34,844 bases of DNA, taken from assembly GCA_003167495.1 (NCBI GenBank), contig PMSX01000151.1:1-34844 (forward strand). The letters are read 5' to 3'. The notes beneath the pieces were generated by a model. The model did not search any database. It was not told the DNA's origin and saw only the letters and a program-made list of their open reading frames with translations. Of the stretch, positions 22,786-30,613 are shown one piece after another (position 1 is the first letter of the stretch; the number at the start of each line of letters is the position of its first letter). The position numbers and the translations under genes are program-made. The stretch is from Bryobacterales bacterium (GTDB taxonomy: Bacteria; Acidobacteriota; Terriglobia; Bryobacterales; Bryobacteraceae).

Positions 22786-25291
22786 ACTGAGCCGCCTCCT
22801 TAGCGGCCACTTCCTCGCCAATGGCAGCGAGAAAACCTTCAAGCCGGGCAGCCGCCGCCGGCAACTGCCGCCGCCGCAGCCATTCCGACGCGGCCCGCGG
22901 CCGGCCGTACCGCTGAATCAATCCATCCAACGTGGCCCGGTCGGCCGTTCCCGAAGCCAGCAGAGACAACATCACCGGCCCCAGTTCGAGCGAAATCAAA
23001 CGGTTGCCGTCCTCCGACATCACGTAGTAATCCGACTTCGGTGTACTCTCGGCAATCGCGGCGATGTCCATGTTGTTGCAGCCCAGCGCCACATAGTTGT
23101 CCCGTCCTTCCAGCGTCGCTTGCGGATTGGGCAAACAAATCTTCGTGGCCGTTTGTTCGAGCACCGCGCCCTTCAGCGGGGAAGCCAGCGTCGCCGACAA
23201 CTCCTGAACCACCAGCCACACCGCGAGGTTCAATTTGCGGCCCTCAAAGAGGTAGTCTTCGAACGCCTTTGCCGCCAGCGGATGACTCAGCGCCGCCCGG
23301 AATTCATCGACAAACATGAACGTCGGCCCATCCGAGCTCAAGCGCCGCTTGATGCGCTCGAAAATGTAGAACAACGCCCCATTCATAATCCGTTGATCGA
23401 GCGAATACAACTGGTCCATCTCGAACGTCACAAAACGCGACAGTTCCAACCCGTCTCGCGCCCCGTCTAAAATGCCCCCCAGATAAAACTGCAAAGCATC
23501 CTTCAATGCGGGCAGGCCGCACGCCATGTAAAGAGCCGTCAAACTGTGCGCTCCCTGCGATCGCGACAACAACGACACCGCTTGCCGAATGTCCTTCCGG
23601 ATGTCGGGAGTAATCGTGAGCCCGTTCAACTCCGCCAGGAAAGCCACGTATTGCTCGGCCCACTGCCGTTCACCCGCCGTTCTCAGGGATTCCAGCGGAC
23701 ACAGCGTCTCTTTCTCGCTGTCGGGACTCAGCTCGATGAATGTGCCCCCGACGCACCGGGTCAGCGTATAGAGTGAACGCCTTTTGTCAAAGCTGTAGAC
23801 CTGGTGGTTCTCGTACCGCAGAGCCTGAATCATCCCCAGCGCCACCAGTGAAGTCTTACCCGCACCCGTTGGCCCGACAACCAACGTGTGTCCGACATCC
23901 TCCACATGGCAGTGAAAACGGTACGGCGCCCCGCCCGCTGTCGCCGCATAAAACAACGGTGGCGACTTCGGCGGGAAGTACTTCGACGGATTGAACTCAT
24001 GACCTCGCCAGGGCTGTGACAACGGCATCATGTGAGTCAAGTTGGCCGTATTGATGACGAGCTCGCGGGGCTCCTTGTATTGGTGGCCTGGAAATGAACC
24101 GAGCCAGGCTGCCACGGCATTCACCGTTTCAATGCGCGAGCCGAACCCGCAACGCCGCAGCTTCGTCGTGACGATCTGCGCCGACTCTCGCAGCGCTTCC
24201 AAGCTTCGCTCCATCAGAATCACCTTGCCGGAATACCGGCAATTGATCTCGCGCCCGTGCTCCGCTTTCGACGCTCCCTCCCGCGCGTCGGCGGCCAGCG
24301 TCAACGATTCGTCGTCTAAATCGTGGACATCGACCGTACGCAGTTTAGCCTTGAGGCCTCCCTGACCTTTCGAACGCCACTTGCTCTTGCGCTCCTTGAA
24401 GAAATCCGCCGCCTGGATGTCCCCCAGGATTTGCGCCTGATGCGAAAACCGGAACGACAATGGAACCGCGTCCATCGCCCGCAGAATTCCCGCGAAGCTC
24501 AGATCTGGAAACGAATCGACCGCCAAGACGCGAATAAAATAGCCGGGCAGAATCTCATTCAATGGGTCCCCGAGCTGCAATTCCGCTCCGCCCGTGAAAT
24601 CGTCTCCGGCAATATACTGATTTAGGTCAACGGGAATCGCCGGCACCGCGAACGGATAGCGTTGCCCCGTCACGCACAAACGGATGTATTCGAGCAGTCC
24701 ATCGCAATGCTGCGCTACGCCACCCACATGACGCGAGTACCCCTTCAACCGCCGCACGCTCCGCAGATTCGCGCGCAGCGCCGCCTCAATCTCGCTTACC
24801 TTCCTCTGAAAGCGAGCGAGCGCACGATCCGCCGACTCGTCACCCTCTTCCCCGCCCCCAATTACTTTTCGGGCCGCCGACCGCAGCCCTTTCTCTTTCG
24901 CCTCATACGACAAGCAAAAGAAATAACGGCTCAGCCGCGGAGCGCCCTCGACGCCCGTTCGAGTGAACCAAGCGCGCCGTTCCTCTTCCACCAGCTCGGC
25001 CATCGGATCAGGCCAAGAGCCCCGGCTCGTCACGTACTCCGCATGCTCCGCCCGGATCAAATCGCATTGCAACGACCAACCCCGCCCCAACCCAAACGCA
25101 CCCGCCAGGCGATCCGCGATCGCAAAGCACTCTTCGAGTGGAAGCGCGTCCATATCCCGGCCCGCGAATTCCCACGCCGCCAGGTACACGCCAGTCGATG
25201 TCTCGACAACCCCATCGGCCGCGAGCGCAAAATAGTCAATCAAGTCAGACAGGCCTTTTGCATCCCGCCGCGCTTCCGCCGGAAGAAACAT
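22778..25291 (-). CDS. trbE: TrbE/VirB4 secretion ATPase
   Basis: An 837-residue cytoplasmic ATPase with Walker A VVGPTGAGKTSL (about 471-482) and Walker B PTFMFVDEFRAAL (about 656-668). The N-terminal CagE/TrbE/VirB part includes FPDLSFAGILRAMDAVPLSF. Residues near 540-660 form the family's C-terminal helical lobe, and VWLVVQELSATLASP is the switch-like motif after Walker B. It is the largest energy component for pilus assembly and substrate passage. The start has a near-perfect AAGGAGG upstream and lies 33 bases after trbD. Very confident. Confidence 0.96.
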   Translation of the reverse strand: MFLPAEARRDAKGLSDLIDYFALAADGVVETSTGVYLAAWEFAGRDMDALPLEECFAIADRLAGAFGLGRGWSLQCDLIRAEHAEYVTSRGSWPDPMAELVEEERRAWFTRTGVEGAPRLSRYFFCLSYEAKEKGLRSAARKVIGGGEEGDESADRALARFQRKVSEIEAALRANLRSVRRLKGYSRHVGGVAQHCDGLLEYIRLCVTGQRYPFAVPAIPVDLNQYIAGDDFTGGAELQLGDPLNEILPGYFIRVLAVDSFPDLSFAGILRAMDAVPLSFRFSHQAQILGDIQAADFFKERKSKWRSKGQGGLKAKLRTVDVHDLDDESLTLAADAREGASKAEHGREINCRYSGKVILMERSLEALRESAQIVTTKLRRCGFGSRIETVNAVAAWLGSFPGHQYKEPRELVINTANLTHMMPLSQPWRGHEFNPSKYFPPKSPPLFYAATAGGAPYRFHCHVEDVGHTLVVGPTGAGKTSLVALGMIQALRYENHQVYSFDKRRSLYTLTRCVGGTFIELSPDSEKETLCPLESLRTAGERQWAEQYVAFLAELNGLTITPDIRKDIRQAVSLLSRSQGAHSLTALYMACGLPALKDALQFYLGGILDGARDGLELSRFVTFEMDQLYSLDQRIMNGALFYIFERIKRRLSSDGPTFMFVDEFRAALSHPLAAKAFEDYLFEGRKLNLAVWLVVQELSATLASPLKGAVLEQTATKICLPNPQATLEGRDNYVALGCNNMDIAAIAESTPKSDYYVMSEDGNRLISLELGPVMLSLLASGTADRATLDGLIQRYGRPRAASEWLRRRQLPAAAARLEGFLAAIGEEVAAKEAAQYA

Positions 25292-25324
25292 GAATCAAAT
25301 ACCTCCTTCTTTGTTTGGTTGTTG

Positions 25325-25636
25325 TCACCGCGCGCGCCACCGGTACGCGCGGCTTGGTTTCGCCGTCCAAAAATCCTGCCGGTACCGCTGGCTCTCGTGA
25401 TGGACCGCAATGAGGTGAGGATCTTTTTGCGCCATCTCTTGCAGCAGTTGACGCAAAACAAAAAACAACAGAATCGCCCCGCCAATGCCGTACCAGGTCG
25501 GCACCGAGTAGCCGACGATGATGCACAGCACCAGCGCCAACATAAGCGCCGTCGGCTCGCATCCCACCAGTAAGTGAGGACGATTCGCCGATTGCCGTAT
25601 CCGTGCGCAGAATTGCTCGGGAATCTGGATTTCCAT
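25325..25636 (-). CDS. trbD: TrbD/VirB3 small channel protein
   Basis: A 103-residue protein with the TrbD start (IPEQFCARIRQSANRPHLLVG) and two closely placed hydrophobic helices (about 29-46 and 49-64). The C-terminal part ends basic (SRAYRWRAR). VirB3-type proteins sit in the inner membrane and pair with VirB4, and the trbE gene follows. The gap after trbC is seven bases. Confidence 0.9.
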   Translation of the reverse strand: MEIQIPEQFCARIRQSANRPHLLVGCEPTALMLALVLCIIVGYSVPTWYGIGGAILLFFVLRQLLQEMAQKDPHLIAVHHESQRYRQDFWTAKPSRAYRWRAR

Positions 25637-25643
25637 GGCTTCC

Positions 25644-25946
25644 CTAAATCACCGCGCCGGCCACACCAGGAATAAAACCCAACAGGGAAGCAGCTCCGAG
25701 AGCTACCCCACCGACGAAGAGAATTCCCATTGCGCCTGTCTGCAAAGCCCCGGCGTCGTGGTGGTTGCGATACCAGCTCACGGCGCCGCCGACCGTTGCA
25801 ATCAACGCCAAACCGTACGCCAACGGTCCCGACACTTCCGTCGATAAACCGCCAATTGCTTGGGTAGCCACCAAACGGCCTCCGCCCAAAGCCCACATCG
25901 ATGAACTCACCCATGCGAGCGAGAGTAATTTCCGTAGTCTTCTCAC
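25644..25946 (-). CDS. trbC: TrbC/VirB2 pilin precursor
   Basis: A 100-residue protein with a GTG start at 25946, a basic N-terminus (RRLRKLL) and a signal region to about residue 30. Two hydrophobic helices follow (about 40-57 and 72-95), separated by the short basic loop WYRNHHDAG. This is the layout of TrbC/VirB2 pilins. In RP4 the TrbC precursor is trimmed and made cyclic by TraF, and a TraF homologue is present in this operon. The exact cleavage sites are not visible. Confidence 0.88.
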   Translation of the reverse strand: MRRLRKLLSLAWVSSSMWALGGGRLVATQAIGGLSTEVSGPLAYGLALIATVGGAVSWYRNHHDAGALQTGAMGILFVGGVALGAASLLGFIPGVAGAVI

Positions 25947-25981
25947 TGCCCTATTTCCTTCCTTTCTTCTTCACTGATTCA

Positions 25982-26980
25982 CTACAAATGCAAAAGCTCG
26001 TAGTCCTGCTGTGCGAGATCGAAGCCCCGCATCGCCACCACTTGACGAACTTTCCTACCCGCCGGAACACGCTCGTCTCCGTCGATAAAGATCACCAGCC
26101 CGATCGCCGATGCGATTCGCTCCCGCACCACGCCCTCGTGACTTCCCAAAAAACTTTCGAGTTTCCGGAACCCGGAAAGCGCATCGTCCGCGTGAATCGT
26201 CGCCAGGCCTCCGCTGTGTCCCGTGCTCCACGCTTCCAGCAGCACTCGCGCCGGCTCGCTCGATCTCACTTCGCCCACTACGATCCGTTTGGGAATCAAT
26301 CGCAGCGCCGTCTCCAACAATTTCGCTTCATTCGCCGCGCTCGTCGAGCGAAGCGCTACGTAATTCGGCAAGGCGCATTGCAGCTCCGGGGTATCCTCGA
26401 TCACCACAACCCGGTCACCCGGCGTCTGTTCAAACCAGTCGGCAATCAACGCATTCCCAAACGTCGTTTTGCCCGAGCCAGCCGGCCCAACGAGCAGAAT
26501 GTTTTGCCGGTACCGATTCGCGAGCCGAATGACGTTCATGTGGTTCCCGCAGACTTGATCCAGGAATCCAGCGCGATAGCATTTCGCGTTCAGCGGGTCG
26601 CTCATCCTCGTGAGGACCCCCTGCTGCCAGAAGTCATCCAAAGTGAAGATCTGTTTTGACCTGGTTCGAATCGCAAACGCGGCTTCTGTCACAACCGGCC
26701 GCATCATGCCCTCAATTCGATCCCCGGTCAACGGAAACGTCGTTTCCAAAATCGGATGAGCCGCGTTGAACTCGCAGCCTTGCTCCGTGGCAATCCCCGA
26801 CAACAACAGCATGGCGTCCGATGGCGACATGACGCCTTCGTCCCGGAACCCGCGCCCCAGCCGGTTCACCCACATCACGCCGTCGGGATTGACGCACACG
26901 TCCAAAACGTTCTCTTGCGCTAATAGCGCCGGAATCGGCCCCGCGTACTGCGCGATGATGTCGAGCGAAGTTACACTCAT
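25982..26980 (-). CDS. trbB: TrbB/VirB11 traffic ATPase
   Basis: A 332-residue hexameric ATPase of the secretion superfamily. Walker A is LLVGPAGSGKTTF (about 162-174), the Asp box is VVVIEDTPELQC (about 193-204), and the His-box region is STGHSGGLATIHAD (about 250-263). The N-terminal domain includes GMMRPVVTEAAFAIRTRS. It switches the channel between pilus growth and DNA transfer. Its ATG overlaps the stop of the short LuxR-type regulator by four bases, tying the transfer genes to that regulator's translation. Confidence 0.95.
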   Translation of the reverse strand: MSVTSLDIIAQYAGPIPALLAQENVLDVCVNPDGVMWVNRLGRGFRDEGVMSPSDAMLLLSGIATEQGCEFNAAHPILETTFPLTGDRIEGMMRPVVTEAAFAIRTRSKQIFTLDDFWQQGVLTRMSDPLNAKCYRAGFLDQVCGNHMNVIRLANRYRQNILLVGPAGSGKTTFGNALIADWFEQTPGDRVVVIEDTPELQCALPNYVALRSTSAANEAKLLETALRLIPKRIVVGEVRSSEPARVLLEAWSTGHSGGLATIHADDALSGFRKLESFLGSHEGVVRERIASAIGLVIFIDGDERVPAGRKVRQVVAMRGFDLAQQDYELLHL

Positions 26981-27237
26981 TCGTTCCGCCCAGTAGGACT
27001 TACAAGTCCTCTCTTGATGGCCGAAAGAGTAAGTTCCACCGCGTTGCGCACCCCGAGCTTGGCCATGATGTTGCTGCGGTGTGTTTTGACCGTGCTTATC
27101 GAAACTCCCAACTTGTCCGCCACCTTCCTCAAATCGCCCTCTTTCAAATACAGGGACAGAATTTGTGTTTCGCGTGAGCTGAGCTTAATCACCGGGTAGC
27201 CTTCACTTTTTCCTACCCCTTTCGCTGAGTACTTCAC
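26977..27237 (-). CDS. Short LuxR/GerE-type transcription regulator
   Basis: An 86-residue protein that is almost only a GerE helix-turn-helix: LSSRETQILSLYLKEGDLRK, then VADKLGVSISTVKTHRSNIM, the residues that contact DNA in LuxR proteins. The signal-binding domain of quorum-sensing LuxR/TraR and the receiver domain of response regulators are both missing. It is the first gene of the transfer operon and overlaps trbB by ATGA, so it probably controls the whole transfer operon, perhaps including itself. A promoter and an inverted repeat lie just upstream. It could be an activator or a repressor. Confidence 0.9.
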   Translation of the reverse strand: MKYSAKGVGKSEGYPVIKLSSRETQILSLYLKEGDLRKVADKLGVSISTVKTHRSNIMAKLGVRNAVELTLSAIKRGLVSPTGRNE

Positions 27238-27274
27238 ACTTCGAAGTCTTGAATCCTGTTGACTTATGGCTCTA

Positions 27275-27304
27275 ACATTACTGTGAAGGTCACGTATATG
27301 TCAA
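27275..27304 (-). promoter_or_regulatory. Candidate promoter of the transfer operon
   Basis: On the minus strand TTGACA (27304-27299) is a perfect -35 box, and TAATGT (27280-27275) an acceptable -10 box, 18 bases apart. Transcription would start near 27268, about 30 bases before the regulator ATG at 27237. Confidence 0.6.
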
Positions 27305-27320
27305 TAGATTTATGTGACCT
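27287..27320. promoter_or_regulatory. Inverted-repeat operator around the -35 box
   Basis: AGGTCACGTA (27287-27296) and TATGTGACCT (27311-27320) are inverted copies with one mismatch and 14 bases between. One half lies between -35 and -10 of the candidate promoter, the other upstream of -35. Binding of a dimer would cover the promoter, which suits repression. The short LuxR-type protein or the divergent ribbon-helix-helix-like protein are both candidate ligands. Confidence 0.6.
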
Positions 27321-27460
27321 ATATATGGCAAGAAATAGCAGGAAACCTCTCAACCCCTTTTGTTTCAATAGACTTGGCCACACCGAAAATACTTTGGGTG
27401 GGCCGATAAGCTTCTTGCGAGGGTTGCGAACTGAAAAAGAAAGACAAGCCGAAAGAAGAC

Positions 27461-27754
27461 ATGCGAATGCCGCCTGTGTTTAGCAAGTCCTTCTACAACC
27501 TCTTGGCGCAGGCGGCGGAAGAATTTGCTGTCAGCCGATCTGAATTTGTCATGCGCGCCTTGCGGCATTACATAAAGGAACTTCGCATTCGCAAGTCGCC
27601 CCTTACTGAAGCCTCGGACGAAGACAGTGCCAAGCAATACGCCAAGGTTCAGAGCAAGCTCGCAAAAAGGTATTGGTCAACCGTCAGCGAAGAAGACCGC
27701 AAAGCGCGTCTAGCCAAAGTGCTTCAGGCGCGCTGGGGCAAAAAGAAAAAGTAA
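27461..27754 (+). CDS. Ribbon-helix-helix-like small protein
   Basis: A 97-residue protein divergent from the transfer operon. The N-terminal part (VFSKSFYNLLAQAAEEFAVS followed by RSEFVMRALRHYIKEL) has the strand-helix-helix pattern of CopG/Arc-type DNA-binding proteins. The rest is charged, with EEDRKARLAKVLQARWGKKKK as a basic tail. Such proteins often regulate neighbouring promoters or act as antitoxins; no toxin gene follows. Its position opposite the transfer regulator suggests a share in the control region between them. Start: ATG 27461, with ATG 27467 as an alternative. Confidence 0.6.
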   Translation: MRMPPVFSKSFYNLLAQAAEEFAVSRSEFVMRALRHYIKELRIRKSPLTEASDEDSAKQYAKVQSKLAKRYWSTVSEEDRKARLAKVLQARWGKKKK

Positions 27755-28089
27755 GTTCTACGGGCCGCGGCTCCGCGTCGGTTGAGGAAGAACGAAAAAC
27801 ATTCCCCTCTCTATAAGCGGTCTGAATTCCGCTAAAACGTTTAAGCCCATCGATAATTTTTCCCGAGCCCTGCTGATTCGGACACCGCCCGACAAAACGC
27901 TTCCGACGCTTCCACCGCCCTCCACTAGCCAAAGGCGACGGACCGAATTTCGGACATCTGCACAAAGCAAAAAAATTGCCCCTCTACTTTCAGTAGCTGG
28001 TGTTTTTTGCCAAACGGGGACATCGTTTTGCGAAAATATTTTTTGTTTCGTTGTAAAGCTCTGCTGCGTCCAAACCAGAGCGCCGCCAG
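27755..28089. other. Intergenic region before the sigma-factor gene
   Basis: This stretch of about 335 bases carries no convincing gene. It becomes A+T-rich toward its end (several A and T runs near 27966-28050, for example GCGAAAATATTTTTTG), as a promoter region would. CTACT-TTC-AGTAG near 27984-27996 is a small hairpin followed by a T-run a few bases on. I see no clear -35/-10 pair. Confidence 0.5.
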
Positions 28090-28701
28090 ATGGCCAAGAC
28101 TTTTCTCAATCTCATCGACGAGGCCGGCCAGCCGGTGCCGGCGGACGTACGCGCGGCTGTGACTCGGGCGTATCGATACATCGCGCCGCGATTCCGCCGG
28201 ATCGATGATGCTGTCTTAGCGGGATTCGCAGAGGCGCTCGCCGCGGCCATGTGCCGCCGAGCAGACGAGATCAAGTCGGTCGACCAATACGCTCGCGCCG
28301 CGATGATGGGGAAAGCTTACGAATGGGTGCAATTGCATCCATCGGAGAAAGCCGTTGGTACGTTAGCCGATTTAGAAGCCGCTAACGGCACCGCCCGCAC
28401 GGATGACTCGTTCGGTGCGATCGAGAATGCGGTCCTCTTCGAGCGAATGAAAACACAACTCAGCACGCGCGATCAACAAATCTTAGTGCTAGTGGAGCAG
28501 GACTTAGATACACCGGCCGCTATCGCATCGGCGTTGGGATTGTCCTACGATGCGGCGAAGAAAGCCCTGCAGCGCGCCAGGGATAAGATGAGCGCGCTAG
28601 TCACACCCAATGGGAATGAGCTTCCAAGTACAGAAGCATTACCAAAGTCCTATAGGTTAACGGACCCCGCCGACCGTAAAATAACAAACGTAAAAAGTTG
28701 A
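28090..28701 (+). CDS. ECF-like sigma factor
   Basis: A 203-residue protein with an N-terminal helical part (about 18-85) like a weak sigma region 2, and a clear sigma region 4 at about 115-170: MKTQLSTRDQQILVLVEQDL, then DTPAAIASALGLSYDAAKKA and LQRARDKM. This is the helix-turn-helix that reads the -35 box. The tail after 170 is unrelated and polar. It is followed six bases later by an anti-sigma-like gene, the usual arrangement. Regions 1.1 and 3 are absent, as in ECF factors; region 2 is too diverged to assign confidently. Target promoters are unknown. Confidence 0.8.
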   Translation: MAKTFLNLIDEAGQPVPADVRAAVTRAYRYIAPRFRRIDDAVLAGFAEALAAAMCRRADEIKSVDQYARAAMMGKAYEWVQLHPSEKAVGTLADLEAANGTARTDDSFGAIENAVLFERMKTQLSTRDQQILVLVEQDLDTPAAIASALGLSYDAAKKALQRARDKMSALVTPNGNELPSTEALPKSYRLTDPADRKITNVKS

Positions 28702-28707
28702 GAGCCT

Positions 28708-29391
28708 GTGCCACGCGACCCAATCAAGGATTTCTTTTCGACAGCCCACCCCAACCCTGGGAGAGAAGGGTGTCCAGATGCCGCCGTTCTTCGTGCGATC
28801 GCGTCGAACCAACTTTCTGCCACACATCCCGCTCGGTTGCATCTGGCGTCGTGTTCTCCCTGCTTCTCAGACTTTCGCGCCTTTAAAGAATCCGGCATAC
28901 AAAAGACAAGCCATCGCAAGGCGTTTGCCTGGTTGGCAGCAGTGGCAGCCTGTCTCTTGCTCGCCATCGGATTAGGACTCACGATCACAACCTTGAGGAG
29001 AGAGCGCCCAACGACCGATCCGGGCCCCTTGATGGCTAGGATCGTTGATCTCTCTAATTACGGCGCGCTGCGAGGCAGCAACGCCCTAAATCAGCTGGAA
29101 GCCGTTTCGTTGCCGAGTGCCCGCGTGAAGCTCACCGTCATACTGCCCAAGCTTAGTGACGCCGGAACGTATAAAGTGTCCGTCAGCCGGGATCGCAGTT
29201 CAGACCACGTATTAGCAAGCGGTGCAGCCGCCGCCCAAGGGAGCGATCAGCGTAGGACAGTGACAGTGCTCCTCGACCTGCGTGGCACACATCCCGGCTC
29301 TTACTTTCTCGCCACCACTCACGATAAGGATGAGGCGTCGTATTTCTATCCTTTACGAATCGAAACAAACAAGCCCATTACAAAGTCTTAG
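28708..29391 (+). CDS. ZAS-type membrane anti-sigma-like protein
   Basis: A 227-residue protein (GTG start at 28708, six bases after the sigma gene). The N-terminal part has a zinc-binding anti-sigma motif His45-x3-Cys49-x2-Cys52 (HLASCSPC). A membrane helix (about 72-94, AFAWLAAVAACLLLAIGLGL) separates it from a C-terminal domain of about 130 residues, beta-rich (VKLTVILPKLSDAGTYKVSV). By the family's rule the N-terminus holds the sigma factor in the cytoplasm, while the C-terminus senses outside. It overlaps the convergent S41 gene by 14 bases. The anti-sigma role is inferred from motif and context. Confidence 0.75.
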   Translation: MPRDPIKDFFSTAHPNPGREGCPDAAVLRAIASNQLSATHPARLHLASCSPCFSDFRAFKESGIQKTSHRKAFAWLAAVAACLLLAIGLGLTITTLRRERPTTDPGPLMARIVDLSNYGALRGSNALNQLEAVSLPSARVKLTVILPKLSDAGTYKVSVSRDRSSDHVLASGAAAAQGSDQRRTVTVLLDLRGTHPGSYFLATTHDKDEASYFYPLRIETNKPITKS

Positions 29392-30613
29392 CGACTTCGG
29401 TTGCCTTCGCGAGTTGGTTGTCAGTCCCACGGCAAGCTTCTTCGTATGACCACGGCACGGTAATGTCTGGCTCGATTCCCTGGCCTTCAATTCTTGTTCC
29501 CTTCCAACTGATGTAAGCGCCGATCGGTATGGTAAGCCGGTAGTCAGATCCCACCTTAAACGCTGAGCGCGCCGCCAACCGTCCCGGCGTTTTTGTGCCG
29601 ACAATCGTGGCAAGGGAGTTCTCCTTAGCGAACTGTGCAACCATTTCCGCAGCGCCGGTCGAGTGCTCGTTCACCAGCACCACGACTCTGCCGTGAAACC
29701 GTCGCGGCCCTAGACCCTCGGTTTCCAAAACAACGGACTGCTTTTTTAAGAATTTTACGGCGAGCAGCGGAATGGCTAGCTTGGACTGAGGAATCTTGTT
29801 GAAGCGGGGCAGGTCATTTTGATTGACGCCTCGCTCTGCCGTAGCCCGGTCCAGGCTATATCCAACAGGCCGCGCATCCGCCGTTAGAAAGCTCATCAGG
29901 CGCAAAGCGCCCACGCCACCGCCCGGATTACCGCGCAGGTCAACCACGAGCCGTTCGGCCTCGGCGAGCTGACCTGCGAACGTAGCTTTCAACTGATTGG
30001 AGAAGTCAATACCAATCTTGCCTGGGAAGAGGCTCACTCTCAACCGGCCAACCCCGGCACTTGTCACTGCCGCGCTGATACTTTGCGGCTCGGCATAAGG
30101 ATTGTCTTTGTACTTTGGCCGCGGCGTTTGTAGATTTAGATTCACCTGGCTGTGCTGGCCTTTTCTCGACACCACCACATCGACCGTCTGTCCCATTGGA
30201 AATGCCGGCATCTGCGGAGGATGGATTTGCTTTTGCGAGATCGAGATCAGAATCTCGCCGGGGTGAATGCCCCCTCTTTCGGCCACTCCGCCTGGAAGAA
30301 CATCCTGAAAGGCCCAGCGCATCCCATCCTGAGCCGTTTCAATGGCAAAAAAACTCGCGTTGATGGCGTTGCGCGACGTGATCTTGGTCTGCGCCCCCAA
30401 TAGACCCAAACCGCTGGAGTCCAGCTTACTGAGCATTAGGGCAACCTGCGCCTCAAATTCTTCCACAGTGCTGGCGTCGAGCACCAAGGGCCGGCTTTGC
30501 TCTACAATGGCAGGCCAATCCCGGCCGTTAAAGCTTGGGTCATAAAACTTCTTCTGCACAAGCGCTTCGATCTTTGCAAGAATGGCCGCGCGGTCAGATC
30601 TGGATAGTGTCAT
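29378..30613 (-). CDS. S41 (C-terminal processing-type) peptidase with PDZ domain
   Basis: A 411-residue protein with an N-terminal helical part (1-70), a PDZ domain (about 100-165, DVLPGGVAERGGIHPGEILI) and an S41 protease domain. The catalytic serine is Ser318 in NEHSTGAAE and the general base Lys341 in VGTKTPGRL. LVVDLRGNPGGG (about 222-233) is the family's structural motif. No signal peptide is present, so it should act in the cytoplasm or be a peripheral membrane protein, unlike CtpA/CtpB. Its ATG overlaps the stop of the TPR-CHAT gene by four bases, so the two are coupled. It may help proteolysis of the anti-sigma protein or process the CHAT product. Confidence 0.9.
   Translation of the reverse strand: MTLSRSDRAAILAKIEALVQKKFYDPSFNGRDWPAIVEQSRPLVLDASTVEEFEAQVALMLSKLDSSGLGLLGAQTKITSRNAINASFFAIETAQDGMRWAFQDVLPGGVAERGGIHPGEILISISQKQIHPPQMPAFPMGQTVDVVVSRKGQHSQVNLNLQTPRPKYKDNPYAEPQSISAAVTSAGVGRLRVSLFPGKIGIDFSNQLKATFAGQLAEAERLVVDLRGNPGGGVGALRLMSFLTADARPVGYSLDRATAERGVNQNDLPRFNKIPQSKLAIPLLAVKFLKKQSVVLETEGLGPRRFHGRVVVLVNEHSTGAAEMVAQFAKENSLATIVGTKTPGRLAARSAFKVGSDYRLTIPIGAYISWKGTRIEGQGIEPDITVPWSYEEACRGTDNQLAKATEVAKTL

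Noticed and set aside
24662..25573. Plus-strand 303-residue frame opposite trbE and trbD
   Set aside because: Arg/Pro-rich composition and full overlap with trbE and trbD, which carry clear motifs.
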